Shown here piece after piece: positions 25,878 to 33,447 of a stretch of 64,000 bases of DNA. This DNA is from an uncultured Rikenellaceae bacterium. Lineage in GTDB: Bacteria; Bacteroidota; Bacteroidia; Bacteroidales; Rikenellaceae. The translations under genes and the position numbers were made by a program. Below the pieces are notes generated by a model. That model was not told the DNA's origin. It searched no databases and saw only the letters and a program-made list of their open reading frames with translations. The stretch is taken from NCBI GenBank assembly GCA_947038405.1, contig CAMQVY010000002.1, forward strand, positions 141,798 through 205,797. The letters are read 5' to 3'. Position 1 is the stretch's first letter, and each line of letters opens with the position of its first letter.

Positions 25878-25937
25878 CCTTGAACCTCAATTAAAAAAAG
25901 ATAAATCCTTAGAAGTGTTTAATTTCTAAGGATTTAT
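25878..25937 (+). repeat. Diverged copy of the tRNA-Cys 3' flank and terminator
   Basis: GAACCTCAATTAAAAAAAG, then AATCCTTAGAA, resembles the tRNA-Cys end at 21725-21760 (GGACCTCAATTTAAACAAG, then AACCCTTAGAAG). It retains a perfect hairpin AAATCCTTAGAA/TTCTAAGGATTT (25903-25935) and a similar TCAGCAT motif further on. No tRNA body is present. It may be a duplicated or attachment-like end of the island. Confidence 0.65.
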
Positions 25938-26056
25938 CTTCTTTTTAATCTCAGCATAGAGACCAATTACTTATATAACAGTATTCAAATTTATTGCTCT
26001 ACTTATTAGCGAATTACTGCTTCTGTAAACTCAATTTAAATATATTTGAGGATAAA

Positions 26057-26701
26057 CTAGAATGTGAATAATTTATATTCAAGACCTATCTGCAATACAT
26101 TACTTTTAGATTTTTCATCTTCGTAGGTATTTGTCAATCCAATGTTATAACGTAAAGAAACATTAATCGATTCTGTAATTTCATACTCAAGACCAAGTGC
26201 AATAGCAAAGTCAAATGCATTCAAGTACTCACGATCAATACTACCTTTCTCAGAAGAATCTTTTTCTCCAGCAATATTCCACTTAGCTCTAACCGAAGCA
26301 TCTCCAAGTAAAAATCCAAATTGTGGTCCCGCGTTTACATATAATCCATCTATAACTTCGTACTTAGCAATAACAGGAATGTTCAAGTAATGAGTATTCA
26401 CGTTCGTCTTCAACCAATATGAAGTTTCCTTAACTTTTAGTGTAGCACCCTGAGAAGAGTACACCAATTCTGGTTGTAAGACAAATTTATCCGATAATTC
26501 AAAGGTTGTAAAGGCTCCAATATAAAAACCAGAATTAATCTTATTGTTAACTTTATCGTCAAACATATCATCAAACAAATCCGTTGAATTAGAATTGAAA
26601 GATATCTTAGATCCGTTATAACCAGCCTTAATTCCAAGTGTTTGTGCCGAAACAGTAACTACCATAAAAACACACGCAAATACGAGTAAAAATTTTTTCA
26701 T
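26057..26701 (-). CDS. Outer-membrane beta-barrel protein (PorT-like)
   Basis: A 214-residue protein with signal peptide MKKFLLVFACVFMVVTVSAQ and a small barrel of paired strands: LGIKAGYNGSKI, FYIGAFTTFELSDKFVLQPELVYSSQGATLK, LNIPVIAKYEVIDGLYVNAGPQFGFLLG and SLRYNIGLTNTY. It ends in the aromatic strand LEYKLFTF, a typical outer-membrane insertion end. The pattern fits the outer membrane beta-barrel domain common in Bacteroidota. The gene separates a terminator/ATAACAGTATT block from repeat unit 3, on the opposite strand, as if inserted there. Confidence 0.88.
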   Translation of the reverse strand: MKKFLLVFACVFMVVTVSAQTLGIKAGYNGSKISFNSNSTDLFDDMFDDKVNNKINSGFYIGAFTTFELSDKFVLQPELVYSSQGATLKVKETSYWLKTNVNTHYLNIPVIAKYEVIDGLYVNAGPQFGFLLGDASVRAKWNIAGEKDSSEKGSIDREYLNAFDFAIALGLEYEITESINVSLRYNIGLTNTYEDEKSKSNVLQIGLEYKLFTF

Positions 26702-26851
26702 CTTTTTTTTTTAATTAATATTGCACAAATATACTTATTTTATTCCAAATTGGAATTATGATTGGAACTGCCTTCGGCGAGAATTTTTGGAAAAATTAAG
26801 TAAACTTTTTTGAAAACTTCGTTTTCTTAGGATACTTGTTTCTTTTTTTAT

Positions 26852-26859
26852 TATATTTG
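26852..26859 (+). promoter_or_regulatory. -7 promoter element of unit 3
   Basis: TATATTTG, in the same position relative to the RNA as in units 1 and 2. Confidence 0.65.
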
Positions 26860-26860
26860 T

Positions 26861-27076
26861 GGTGACTTTTAATACTCATTAAAGCAGGGAAACCTGCCAT
26901 TGAAAATGGACACAAGCATATCTTATATGCTTGTGTCGTGCTCTATATGGTGGTTTCGTACCCCCGTGTGGAGTGTTAATGCACCTACTGCTTTAATGAG
27001 TGAAAGTCAACGGGACAGGCGAAATCACCTCTTTTTTCTCTCTGCCCCATTGTTTAATAACCTAAAAACTAAGGCA
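26861..27076 (+). ncRNA. Structured RNA of unit 3 with copy-specific closing stem
   Basis: GACTTT pairs with AAAGTC (27003-27008), and ACTCATTAAAGCAG (26874-26887) with CTGCTTTAATGAGT (26988-27001), a perfect 14-bp stem unlike those of units 1 and 2. The variable hairpin ACACAAGCATAT/ATATGCTTGTGT is perfect. The GAAA hairpin is closed by GCAGG/CCTGC. The conserved TGGTTTCGTACCCCC hairpin is kept. Confidence 0.8.
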
Positions 27077-27373
27077 ATGGAAACTAAAATCAAACTTCAA
27101 TCAGCTACAAAATTTAAACTAGCACAAGAGGAGAAAAAACGGCTATATACTGCGCTCGCTCTATTGCAGTATCAATTCGACTGCACTCCTGATTATGATG
27201 AGGTCGCACTCCGAAGACGTTTGTGTAATGACTTTCAAAGGTTCAACCTCGAAATGATTAATGCTCATGAAAATGACCCTAACAACCTCAGATTAAGCCA
27301 AGTTCGAAATTTCTTTCAACATCACTATGGTAGCATCAAGCAAATTGTAAAGCAGGAGACTCCTGAATTATAG
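27077..27373 (+). CDS. 98-residue protein of repeat unit 3, unknown family
   Basis: Same as the unit 1 protein up to the last four residues (TPEL). Changes in GCA/GCC, CAA/CAG, AAT/AAC and TTA/TTG are silent, which suggests purifying selection or recent duplication. A longer frame (to 26900) crosses the structured RNA but is not conserved in unit 2. Function unknown. Confidence 0.8.
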   Translation: METKIKLQSATKFKLAQEEKKRLYTALALLQYQFDCTPDYDEVALRRRLCNDFQRFNLEMINAHENDPNNLRLSQVRNFFQHHYGSIKQIVKQETPEL

Positions 27374-27590
27374 ATTCTATTTTTTTGTAACACATATTAC
27401 ACAATATGCAAAATTACATCTCTTAAATAACCCTTACCACCATCTTGATGTGTAAGGTTTATTTTTATATCTTCTGTAATTTATAAAAATACAGAATAGA
27501 GGATAGTATTCTCCTAATGAAGCAGCAACCGAATCTTAATATAACTCAAATATCAGCTAAAAGTGGGTTTAGCTCACCTTTCGTTTTTGG

Positions 27591-27633
27591 AAGAGCCTCT
27601 AAGTTACTTATTAATCGTAACATAGAGGCTCTT
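27591..27633 (-). terminator. Hairpin between unit 3 and the aminotransferase gene
   Basis: AAGAGCCTCTA (27591-27601) and TAGAGGCTCTT (27623-27633), plus inner GTTAC/GTAAC, form a strong stem. It is located 23 bases beyond the aminotransferase stop. The 27374-27590 stretch holds no gene; a weak CCTTAC/GTAAGG hairpin lies near 27440. Confidence 0.55.
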
Positions 27634-27655
27634 TAATCTATTATTATATGTGAAA

Positions 27656-28843
27656 CTATAGAGCAGATAAACAATCCTCAATAATACCAACACACTCAAT
27701 AACTTCACTCTCTGAAATAGTTAGTGGCGGCGAGATCCTAAACGATGTATCACAAAACAAAAACCAATCACTCAAGATTCCTCTATCTGAAAATAATGAC
27801 ATAATCTTGAATAACTTTTCGGAACTGCCTAAATCTATTGCCAACAACAACCCTGCTCGCCTAATATCGACAATATGTTGACCGCCAGTTAACATTCGCT
27901 CAAATAATTCACCCATTTTATTAGCATTAGAGACTAAATCATGTTCCTTAATGTATTTAAAGGCCGCATTACCTGCAGCACAACACACTGGATGACCTCC
28001 AAAAGTAGTGATGTGTCCCAAAACTGGATTGTTAGTAAATGAGTGTAAAATTTCATTAGAACTTACAACGGCTCCCAATGGCATACCACCACCCAAAGCC
28101 TTAGCCAAACACATTATGTCGGGGGAAACTCCCTCCCTTAGTGCCGCAAATAATGATCCACAACGCCCAAAACCACTCTGTATCTCATCAAAGATCAAGA
28201 GTGATCCAACTTCTGTACACCTATCTCGAAGTGCCTGCAAGTAACCTATAGCCGGAAGCCTTACTCCTGCCTCTCCCTGGATAGGCTCTACAATAACTCC
28301 TGCGGTTCTCTCTGTTATGTATTTTAAATCCTCTATATTGTTATATCTCAATTGCCTTACATCTGGTAGCAAAGGTCGAAATCCTGACTTCAATTCATCG
28401 CCTCCCATAACACTTAAAGAGCCCTGCGTAGAACCATGGTAAGCATCCTTGAAAGAGATTAGCTCTCGCCTATTTGTGTACCTCTTGGACAACTTTAGGG
28501 CAACCTCCACTGACTCACTACCCGAATTAACAAAATAGACTGACTCTAGTGAATCTGGTAACTCCGAAACAATCGCTTTTGCATACTCTACTTGTGGCTT
28601 CTGAACCATCTCACCATAGACCATAACGTGCATATAATCATCAACCTGACTCTTTACTGCAGATATAACACTGGGATTAGAGTGACCGACGTTACTTACC
28701 GAAACACCTGATATCAAATCAAAATATCGCTTGCCCTCTGGTGTATAGAAAAAAACACCTGATGCCCTAGAAACCTCTATAAGCATTGGTGAAGGCGAGG
28801 TTTGACCAACATACTGCAAAAATTGTTTGCGAAGAATACTCAT
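27656..28843 (-). CDS. Class III PLP-dependent aminotransferase
   Basis: A 395-residue fold-type I aminotransferase of the acetylornithine/ornithine/4-aminobutyrate group. YFDLISGVSVSNVGHSNP starts the domain, SGSESVEVALKLSKRYTNR binds the phosphate, LIFDEIQSGFGRCG contains the PLP-contacting Asp, and the Schiff-base Lys is in CLAKALGGGMPLGAVV. The exact substrate cannot be told from motifs. The gene is not near arginine genes, so a general acetylornithine role is not claimed. It stands alone at the right edge of the island. Confidence 0.88.
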   Translation of the reverse strand: MSILRKQFLQYVGQTSPSPMLIEVSRASGVFFYTPEGKRYFDLISGVSVSNVGHSNPSVISAVKSQVDDYMHVMVYGEMVQKPQVEYAKAIVSELPDSLESVYFVNSGSESVEVALKLSKRYTNRRELISFKDAYHGSTQGSLSVMGGDELKSGFRPLLPDVRQLRYNNIEDLKYITERTAGVIVEPIQGEAGVRLPAIGYLQALRDRCTEVGSLLIFDEIQSGFGRCGSLFAALREGVSPDIMCLAKALGGGMPLGAVVSSNEILHSFTNNPVLGHITTFGGHPVCCAAGNAAFKYIKEHDLVSNANKMGELFERMLTGGQHIVDIRRAGLLLAIDLGSSEKLFKIMSLFSDRGILSDWFLFCDTSFRISPPLTISESEVIECVGIIEDCLSAL

Positions 28844-28965
28844 GCGGAAATATTATATGGTTAATATATTATATATGAAAAAAAGGCAATTGTAGAAATG
28901 CCTTAAATTTTGATCTTAGTAAATAGACTGAAATGACTGAACACGAATAGAAATAGAAATAAATA

Positions 28966-29886
28966 CTATTTCCTATATTTATCATCCTCTTCCATAAGCT
29001 TTAGATAACTCTCATACCTTGAGAGAGAGATTAAGCCATCCTTTATAGACTCAATCACATTACACCCTGGCTCATGGGTATGAGTACAGTTGTAATATTG
29101 ACAATCTGAAGAGTACTTCATTAAATCAGGGTAATAGCGACATATCTCTGTTGTATCAATATCGATCAAACCAAAACCCTTAATCCCCGGAGTGTCAATA
29201 ATATATCCGCCATCTTCCAACGTAAACATCTTTGAAAATGTCGTAGTATGTTTACCCTTTGAATGTGAACTCGAAATGTCTCCAACCTTCACATCCGCAC
29301 TCGGAATAATACTATTAATAATAGTCGACTTACCTACACCCGAGTTACCCGATAAAAGAGTTACCTTGCTACCTAAGAATGAACGTAAATTATCCATCCC
29401 AACACCTGTAGTCGCTGAAACTTCTAAAATATTATATCCTGCTAAATTATAAATATGTTTAAACTCAGCCAACTCATCGGGCTTCTCAATCGCTCTGTCA
29501 ATCTTATTTAAAACTATCGTTACAGGGATCTTATATGCCTCACAACTTACCGTGAATCTATCTATAAATTCATTATTAGTCCTTGGCGAAAAAAGTGTCA
29601 CAACCAAAGCTGCTTGATCTACATTTGCCGCGATAATATGAGACTCCTTTGATAAGTTAGAGGACTTCCTAATTACATAGTTATCCCTCTGGTGGATATC
29701 TGAAATAACGTGCTGACCAATATCATCAACTTCATACTCGACAATATCACCAACAACAACTGGACTCGTTGACCGAATGCCCTTTAACCTTAGCTTGCCG
29801 CGAATCCTACACTCTAACAGATTATTTGTCTCCAAATCACGTACGCTTACAAGCATACCTGTACTACATATAACGATAGCTTTCAT
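28966..29886 (-). CDS. rsgA: Ribosome small-subunit GTPase RsgA
   Basis: Circularly permuted GTPase that helps mature the 30S subunit. The N-terminal OB-fold is followed by G4 VLNKIDRA, G1 GNSGVGKSTIINSI and G3 DTPGIKGFG, in that permuted order. The C-terminal zinc knuckle has Cys/His in DCQYYNCTHTHEPGC. Length 306. It is followed upstream on the same strand, after six bases, by the cvpA-like gene, so the two are probably co-transcribed. Confidence 0.97.
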   Translation of the reverse strand: MKAIVICSTGMLVSVRDLETNNLLECRIRGKLRLKGIRSTSPVVVGDIVEYEVDDIGQHVISDIHQRDNYVIRKSSNLSKESHIIAANVDQAALVVTLFSPRTNNEFIDRFTVSCEAYKIPVTIVLNKIDRAIEKPDELAEFKHIYNLAGYNILEVSATTGVGMDNLRSFLGSKVTLLSGNSGVGKSTIINSIIPSADVKVGDISSSHSKGKHTTTFSKMFTLEDGGYIIDTPGIKGFGLIDIDTTEICRYYPDLMKYSSDCQYYNCTHTHEPGCNVIESIKDGLISLSRYESYLKLMEEDDKYRK

Positions 29887-29892
29887 TTTTTG

Positions 29893-30396
29893 CTAGTTTT
29901 CAATATTAAACAATCGGTCTTTTACACTCTTAGCAAAAGGAAAAACCACTTCTGAAGTACTCTTCATTGGGGTATAAAGAGTAGAATTATCTATGTATTT
30001 ACTTTCAACCCAATTATGCCGACTGTTTAGATAATCGAAAAGCGCTACAATTAATGACAATATTAATACAATCTTAAACAATGATAAAATAACTCCCAAA
30101 ACATGATCTATCATACTCAGACCCGAAACACGAAAAAGACCCTTGATTAAATGTGAAATCAACGCAACGATAACCAAAACTAGTACAATCGCTGAGGCAA
30201 AACCTACAATATACGCAGCCTGACCAGTTAAACTGAAATATTCGCCTATCTTATCTCCAAAATGAAAACCAATCCATGTTCCTAGAATAACACCTACAAT
30301 GCCTCCCAATTGAACCCAAACTCCTTGCTGATAACCCTGGTAAAGTGCCCATAAAATAGGTATCACAAGTATAATATCAATTATATATATATCCAT
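29893..30396 (-). CDS. CvpA-family membrane protein
   Basis: A 167-residue inner-membrane protein with four predicted helices and the CvpA opening MDIYIIDIILVIPILWALYQGYQQGVW, then GGIVGVILGTWIGFHFGDKIG and GVILSLFKIVLILSLIVALFD. CvpA proteins are linked to colicin V production and purine-related phenotypes, but the mechanism is unclear. The frame also opens three codons earlier (MLLMDIY). It lies upstream of rsgA in the same direction. Confidence 0.85.
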   Translation of the reverse strand: MDIYIIDIILVIPILWALYQGYQQGVWVQLGGIVGVILGTWIGFHFGDKIGEYFSLTGQAAYIVGFASAIVLVLVIVALISHLIKGLFRVSGLSMIDHVLGVILSLFKIVLILSLIVALFDYLNSRHNWVESKYIDNSTLYTPMKSTSEVVFPFAKSVKDRLFNIEN

Positions 30397-30463
30397 AAGG
30401 AGCAAATGTACGAAGTTATACTAAAATATACAACTGATTTATTTTTTCTTTGTCCTGCTAAAT

Positions 30464-32248
30464 CTAACTAATACTCTTTAGTTGAGTCCTATATGCTGCC
30501 AAAATCTTTGACTTAGAAATAAAACCAACATACTTCATATCCTTATCTACAACTGGTAACATCCATGCTTGCGACTTATCAAAACGATCTAAAACACTAT
30601 TAATCTGCTCATTAAGCAAAATAGTGTCCGGAGGTGGAATCATATAGTCAAAAATACTACTGTCATATTTACTTATGTTGAACATATCTGATCTAAGATC
30701 ATCCAACTGAACAACACCTAATAGAATCCCTGAATCACTAACTACAGGGAAAATATTACGCTTTACATGTGAAATTAATTTCACCAAATCACTTAGCGTA
30801 CTGCGCTCGTTTATAGTGTAAAAATCTCGCTCCATTAATTTAGATAGATCCAAGAAAACCATCACTGACGTATCTTTATTATGTGTCAATAACTCTCCAC
30901 TTTTTGCCAACTTCTTTGTGTAAATAGAATGGGGATCAAGATAATAACCCATAACAAATGAAACAGATGAAACTAACATCAATGGGATAAATAAACCATA
31001 TCCATTAGAGAGCTCTGCAATCAAAAAGATTGAGGTCAACGGAGCTTTCATTACCCCAGACATTACTCCAGCCATACCAACTAACGTGAATGACATTATT
31101 GGTAAGTCCATACCGAAAAATGTATTTGATACAAAAGCAATTATCGCACCCGAAAATGCCCCTACAAATAAAGATGGCGCAAAGGTTCCTCCAACACCAC
31201 CTGAAGCATTCGTTGCTGACATCGCTATTACCTTGAAAAATAGTATCGCTACAAGGTAAAGTACAATAAACCACGAAACATCCTTATAAGCATAAAATAA
31301 TGAACTCTTGAAAAGTGGCTCGATCTCTCCATTCATTAAACTCGAAAATGCCTCATAGCCCTCGCCATATAAAGGAGGAAATACAAATATCAAAACTCCT
31401 AAAACTGATCCTCCGATTAACCAACGTTTATATTGAGAATTTATCTTCTCAAAAAAATCTGCAACCAATCCATTAACTGAAGTGAAGTAATATGAAACTA
31501 GACCACAAGCCAAACCAAGTACGATATACATCGGAATATTGCCCAATGCAAACGTGCCACTTACATTCACTGCCAAAATAGGATCAAAGCCCTTCAGAAA
31601 AAAAACTAATGTAGTCGCTGTTACTGTAGCTATAATCAATGGTATGATAGAAGCTACAGTTATGTCTAACATCAAAATCTCTAACACAAAGATTACTCCA
31701 GTTATCGGAGCTTTGAAAATAGCCGCAACTGCTGCTGCCGCTCCACAACAAAGTAATAAAGTAGTATTCTTATAGTTCATTCGCATAAAGGAAGCAACAT
31801 TAGATCCAATAGCGGCTCCTGTTAGCACAATCGGTGCCTCAGGCCCTACTGATCCCCCAAAACCTATTGTCGTTGCTCCTCCTATAATTGATGAATATGT
31901 GTTATGTAACTTTATCTTTGAACCCTTCTTGCTCATAGCATAAAGAACTCGAGTAACTCCCTCCGAAATATTATCCTTTACCCAATACTTCACAAATAAA
32001 GAGGCCAATACTATACCAATAGCAGGATAGATCAAAAATAAAAATGACGCATTTGTTACAGGAAACCAACTAACCAACAAATGCTTAATGGTATGTAATA
32101 ACTCCTCAAATACATAAGTCCCAAATCCTGCAACTAAACCGATGATAATGGCTAACAACATCATCAACTGCTTATCTGTCATTCGCTTAGTTAACATAAT
32201 TACGTAATGATACATAATCTTTGTTGTGACAGCTTTATTTTTTTTCAT
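30464..32248 (-). CDS. ClC-family chloride channel/antiporter with CBS pair
   Basis: A 594-residue membrane protein with about ten to twelve helices. The ion-pathway motifs are present: GFGGSVGPEAP, with the gating Glu in the position of E. coli Glu148, and GGVGGTFAPSLFVG. Two CBS domains fill the C-terminal 130 residues (LMERDFYTINERSTLSDLVK and the following SGILLGVVQLDDLRSD repeat). A likely alternative start is the ATG of MLTKRMTDKQL, about 18 codons in. It moves chloride, possibly in exchange for protons; which of the two is not decidable from sequence. Confidence 0.93.
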   Translation of the reverse strand: MKKNKAVTTKIMYHYVIMLTKRMTDKQLMMLLAIIIGLVAGFGTYVFEELLHTIKHLLVSWFPVTNASFLFLIYPAIGIVLASLFVKYWVKDNISEGVTRVLYAMSKKGSKIKLHNTYSSIIGGATTIGFGGSVGPEAPIVLTGAAIGSNVASFMRMNYKNTTLLLCCGAAAAVAAIFKAPITGVIFVLEILMLDITVASIIPLIIATVTATTLVFFLKGFDPILAVNVSGTFALGNIPMYIVLGLACGLVSYYFTSVNGLVADFFEKINSQYKRWLIGGSVLGVLIFVFPPLYGEGYEAFSSLMNGEIEPLFKSSLFYAYKDVSWFIVLYLVAILFFKVIAMSATNASGGVGGTFAPSLFVGAFSGAIIAFVSNTFFGMDLPIMSFTLVGMAGVMSGVMKAPLTSIFLIAELSNGYGLFIPLMLVSSVSFVMGYYLDPHSIYTKKLAKSGELLTHNKDTSVMVFLDLSKLMERDFYTINERSTLSDLVKLISHVKRNIFPVVSDSGILLGVVQLDDLRSDMFNISKYDSSIFDYMIPPPDTILLNEQINSVLDRFDKSQAWMLPVVDKDMKYVGFISKSKILAAYRTQLKSIS

Positions 32249-32369
32249 AATTATACTAAATTTAGACTACGTCTCAAATAATCAAGATAGATGTCTAAAT
32301 TTTTATGTGCTCTATGCACCGATGAATATTGTACCAAAATAAAAACATTTTGATAACTAAATTTATTTA

Positions 32370-33365
32370 CTAAAATCGCTTTATGCCCATTATCTCACGA
32401 ACATCTCTAAGAGTTGCATCTGCACTCTCTCTCGCTTTAGAGGCTCCATCTGAAACAACTTCTTTTATATACTTATCATTCGACTTGATCTCAACAATAC
32501 GCTCTCTTATTGGACTTATTACTGAAATCATGTCTGCTGCTATCTGCTTCTTCATATCACCGTAACGAATCTCACACGAATTATACTTATCTATAAAGTA
32601 ATCATATGTGTCTGGTGTCGAAACTATCTGCATTATAGAAAATAAATTCTGAATAGGCTCGGCCATTACCTGATTGGGCTCCGTTGGACCTCCATCTGAC
32701 ACTGCCTTCATTACCTTCTTTGAAATGTCTTTATCTGAGTCAACCAAGTAGATTCCGTTACCCTCACTCTTGCCCATCTTGCCTGAACCATCTAGTCCTG
32801 GTACTTTCACCAAAGCATCGCCAAAGTTATAGGGCAAACTCTCAGGGAAATACTCAACACCATAGATAGTATTGAACCTTCTCGCAAATTTACGAGTCAT
32901 CTCCAAATGCTGCTCTTGATCCTTACCAACAGGGACACGGGTTGCTCGGTGCATCAAAATATCTGCAGCCATCAAAACCGGATATGTCAATAATCCTGCA
33001 TTAACATTCTCTGGATGCTTCCTTATCTTATCTTTAAACGATACTGTACGCTCTAACTCACCAACGTATGCGTGCATACTCAATAACAACGAAAGTTCCG
33101 CAACCTGAGGTACATCACTCTGTACATAGATTGTTGCTACGTTTGGGTCTAGTCCTGCTGCCAAATACTCTGCCAACGCATTGTGAACATTCCCATGCAA
33201 CAAACTCGGATCTGGATGTGTAGTCAATGAGTGATAGTCTGCTATGAAAAAATAACATCTAGCATCATGCTGCATCTTAACAAAGTTCTTTAGTGCTCCA
33301 AAATAGTTGCCCAAATGCAACTGACCGGTGGAGCGAATACCGCTTAAAACTGTTTCCATCTTCAA
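32370..33365 (-). CDS. trpS: Tryptophanyl-tRNA synthetase
   Basis: Class I synthetase charging tRNA-Trp. The HIGH-type signature is in GQLHLGNYFGALKN near residue 16, and the KMSKS-type loop is KMGKSEGN near residue 195. PVGKDQEQHLEMTRKFARRFN is characteristic of TrpS. Length 331, normal for the family. It is transcribed divergently from the ABC exporter, sharing an 82-bp AT-rich promoter region. Confidence 0.98.
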   Translation of the reverse strand: MKMETVLSGIRSTGQLHLGNYFGALKNFVKMQHDARCYFFIADYHSLTTHPDPSLLHGNVHNALAEYLAAGLDPNVATIYVQSDVPQVAELSLLLSMHAYVGELERTVSFKDKIRKHPENVNAGLLTYPVLMAADILMHRATRVPVGKDQEQHLEMTRKFARRFNTIYGVEYFPESLPYNFGDALVKVPGLDGSGKMGKSEGNGIYLVDSDKDISKKVMKAVSDGGPTEPNQVMAEPIQNLFSIMQIVSTPDTYDYFIDKYNSCEIRYGDMKKQIAADMISVISPIRERIVEIKSNDKYIKEVVSDGASKARESADATLRDVREIMGIKRF

Positions 33366-33447
33366 TATTTAGTGAAATTTACTACAAAAATATACTAAAT
33401 ATTGAAAAATAAACTACTTTTACAAAATTAATTAATACAGATCATAT

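Larger units (their letters stand above)
26762..27373 (+). repeat. RNA-plus-protein repeat unit, copy 3
   Basis: A 612-bp unit beginning TTGGAACTGCCTTCGGCG. Unlike units 1 and 2, it lacks the immediately upstream homologous block, so the left boundary of the common unit is sharply defined here. The right boundary is the ORF end. Confidence 0.92.

Noticed and set aside
21910..27373. Ordinary insertion sequence
   Set aside because: The units have no transposase, no terminal inverted repeats and no obvious target-site duplication; the right boundary is a stop codon.
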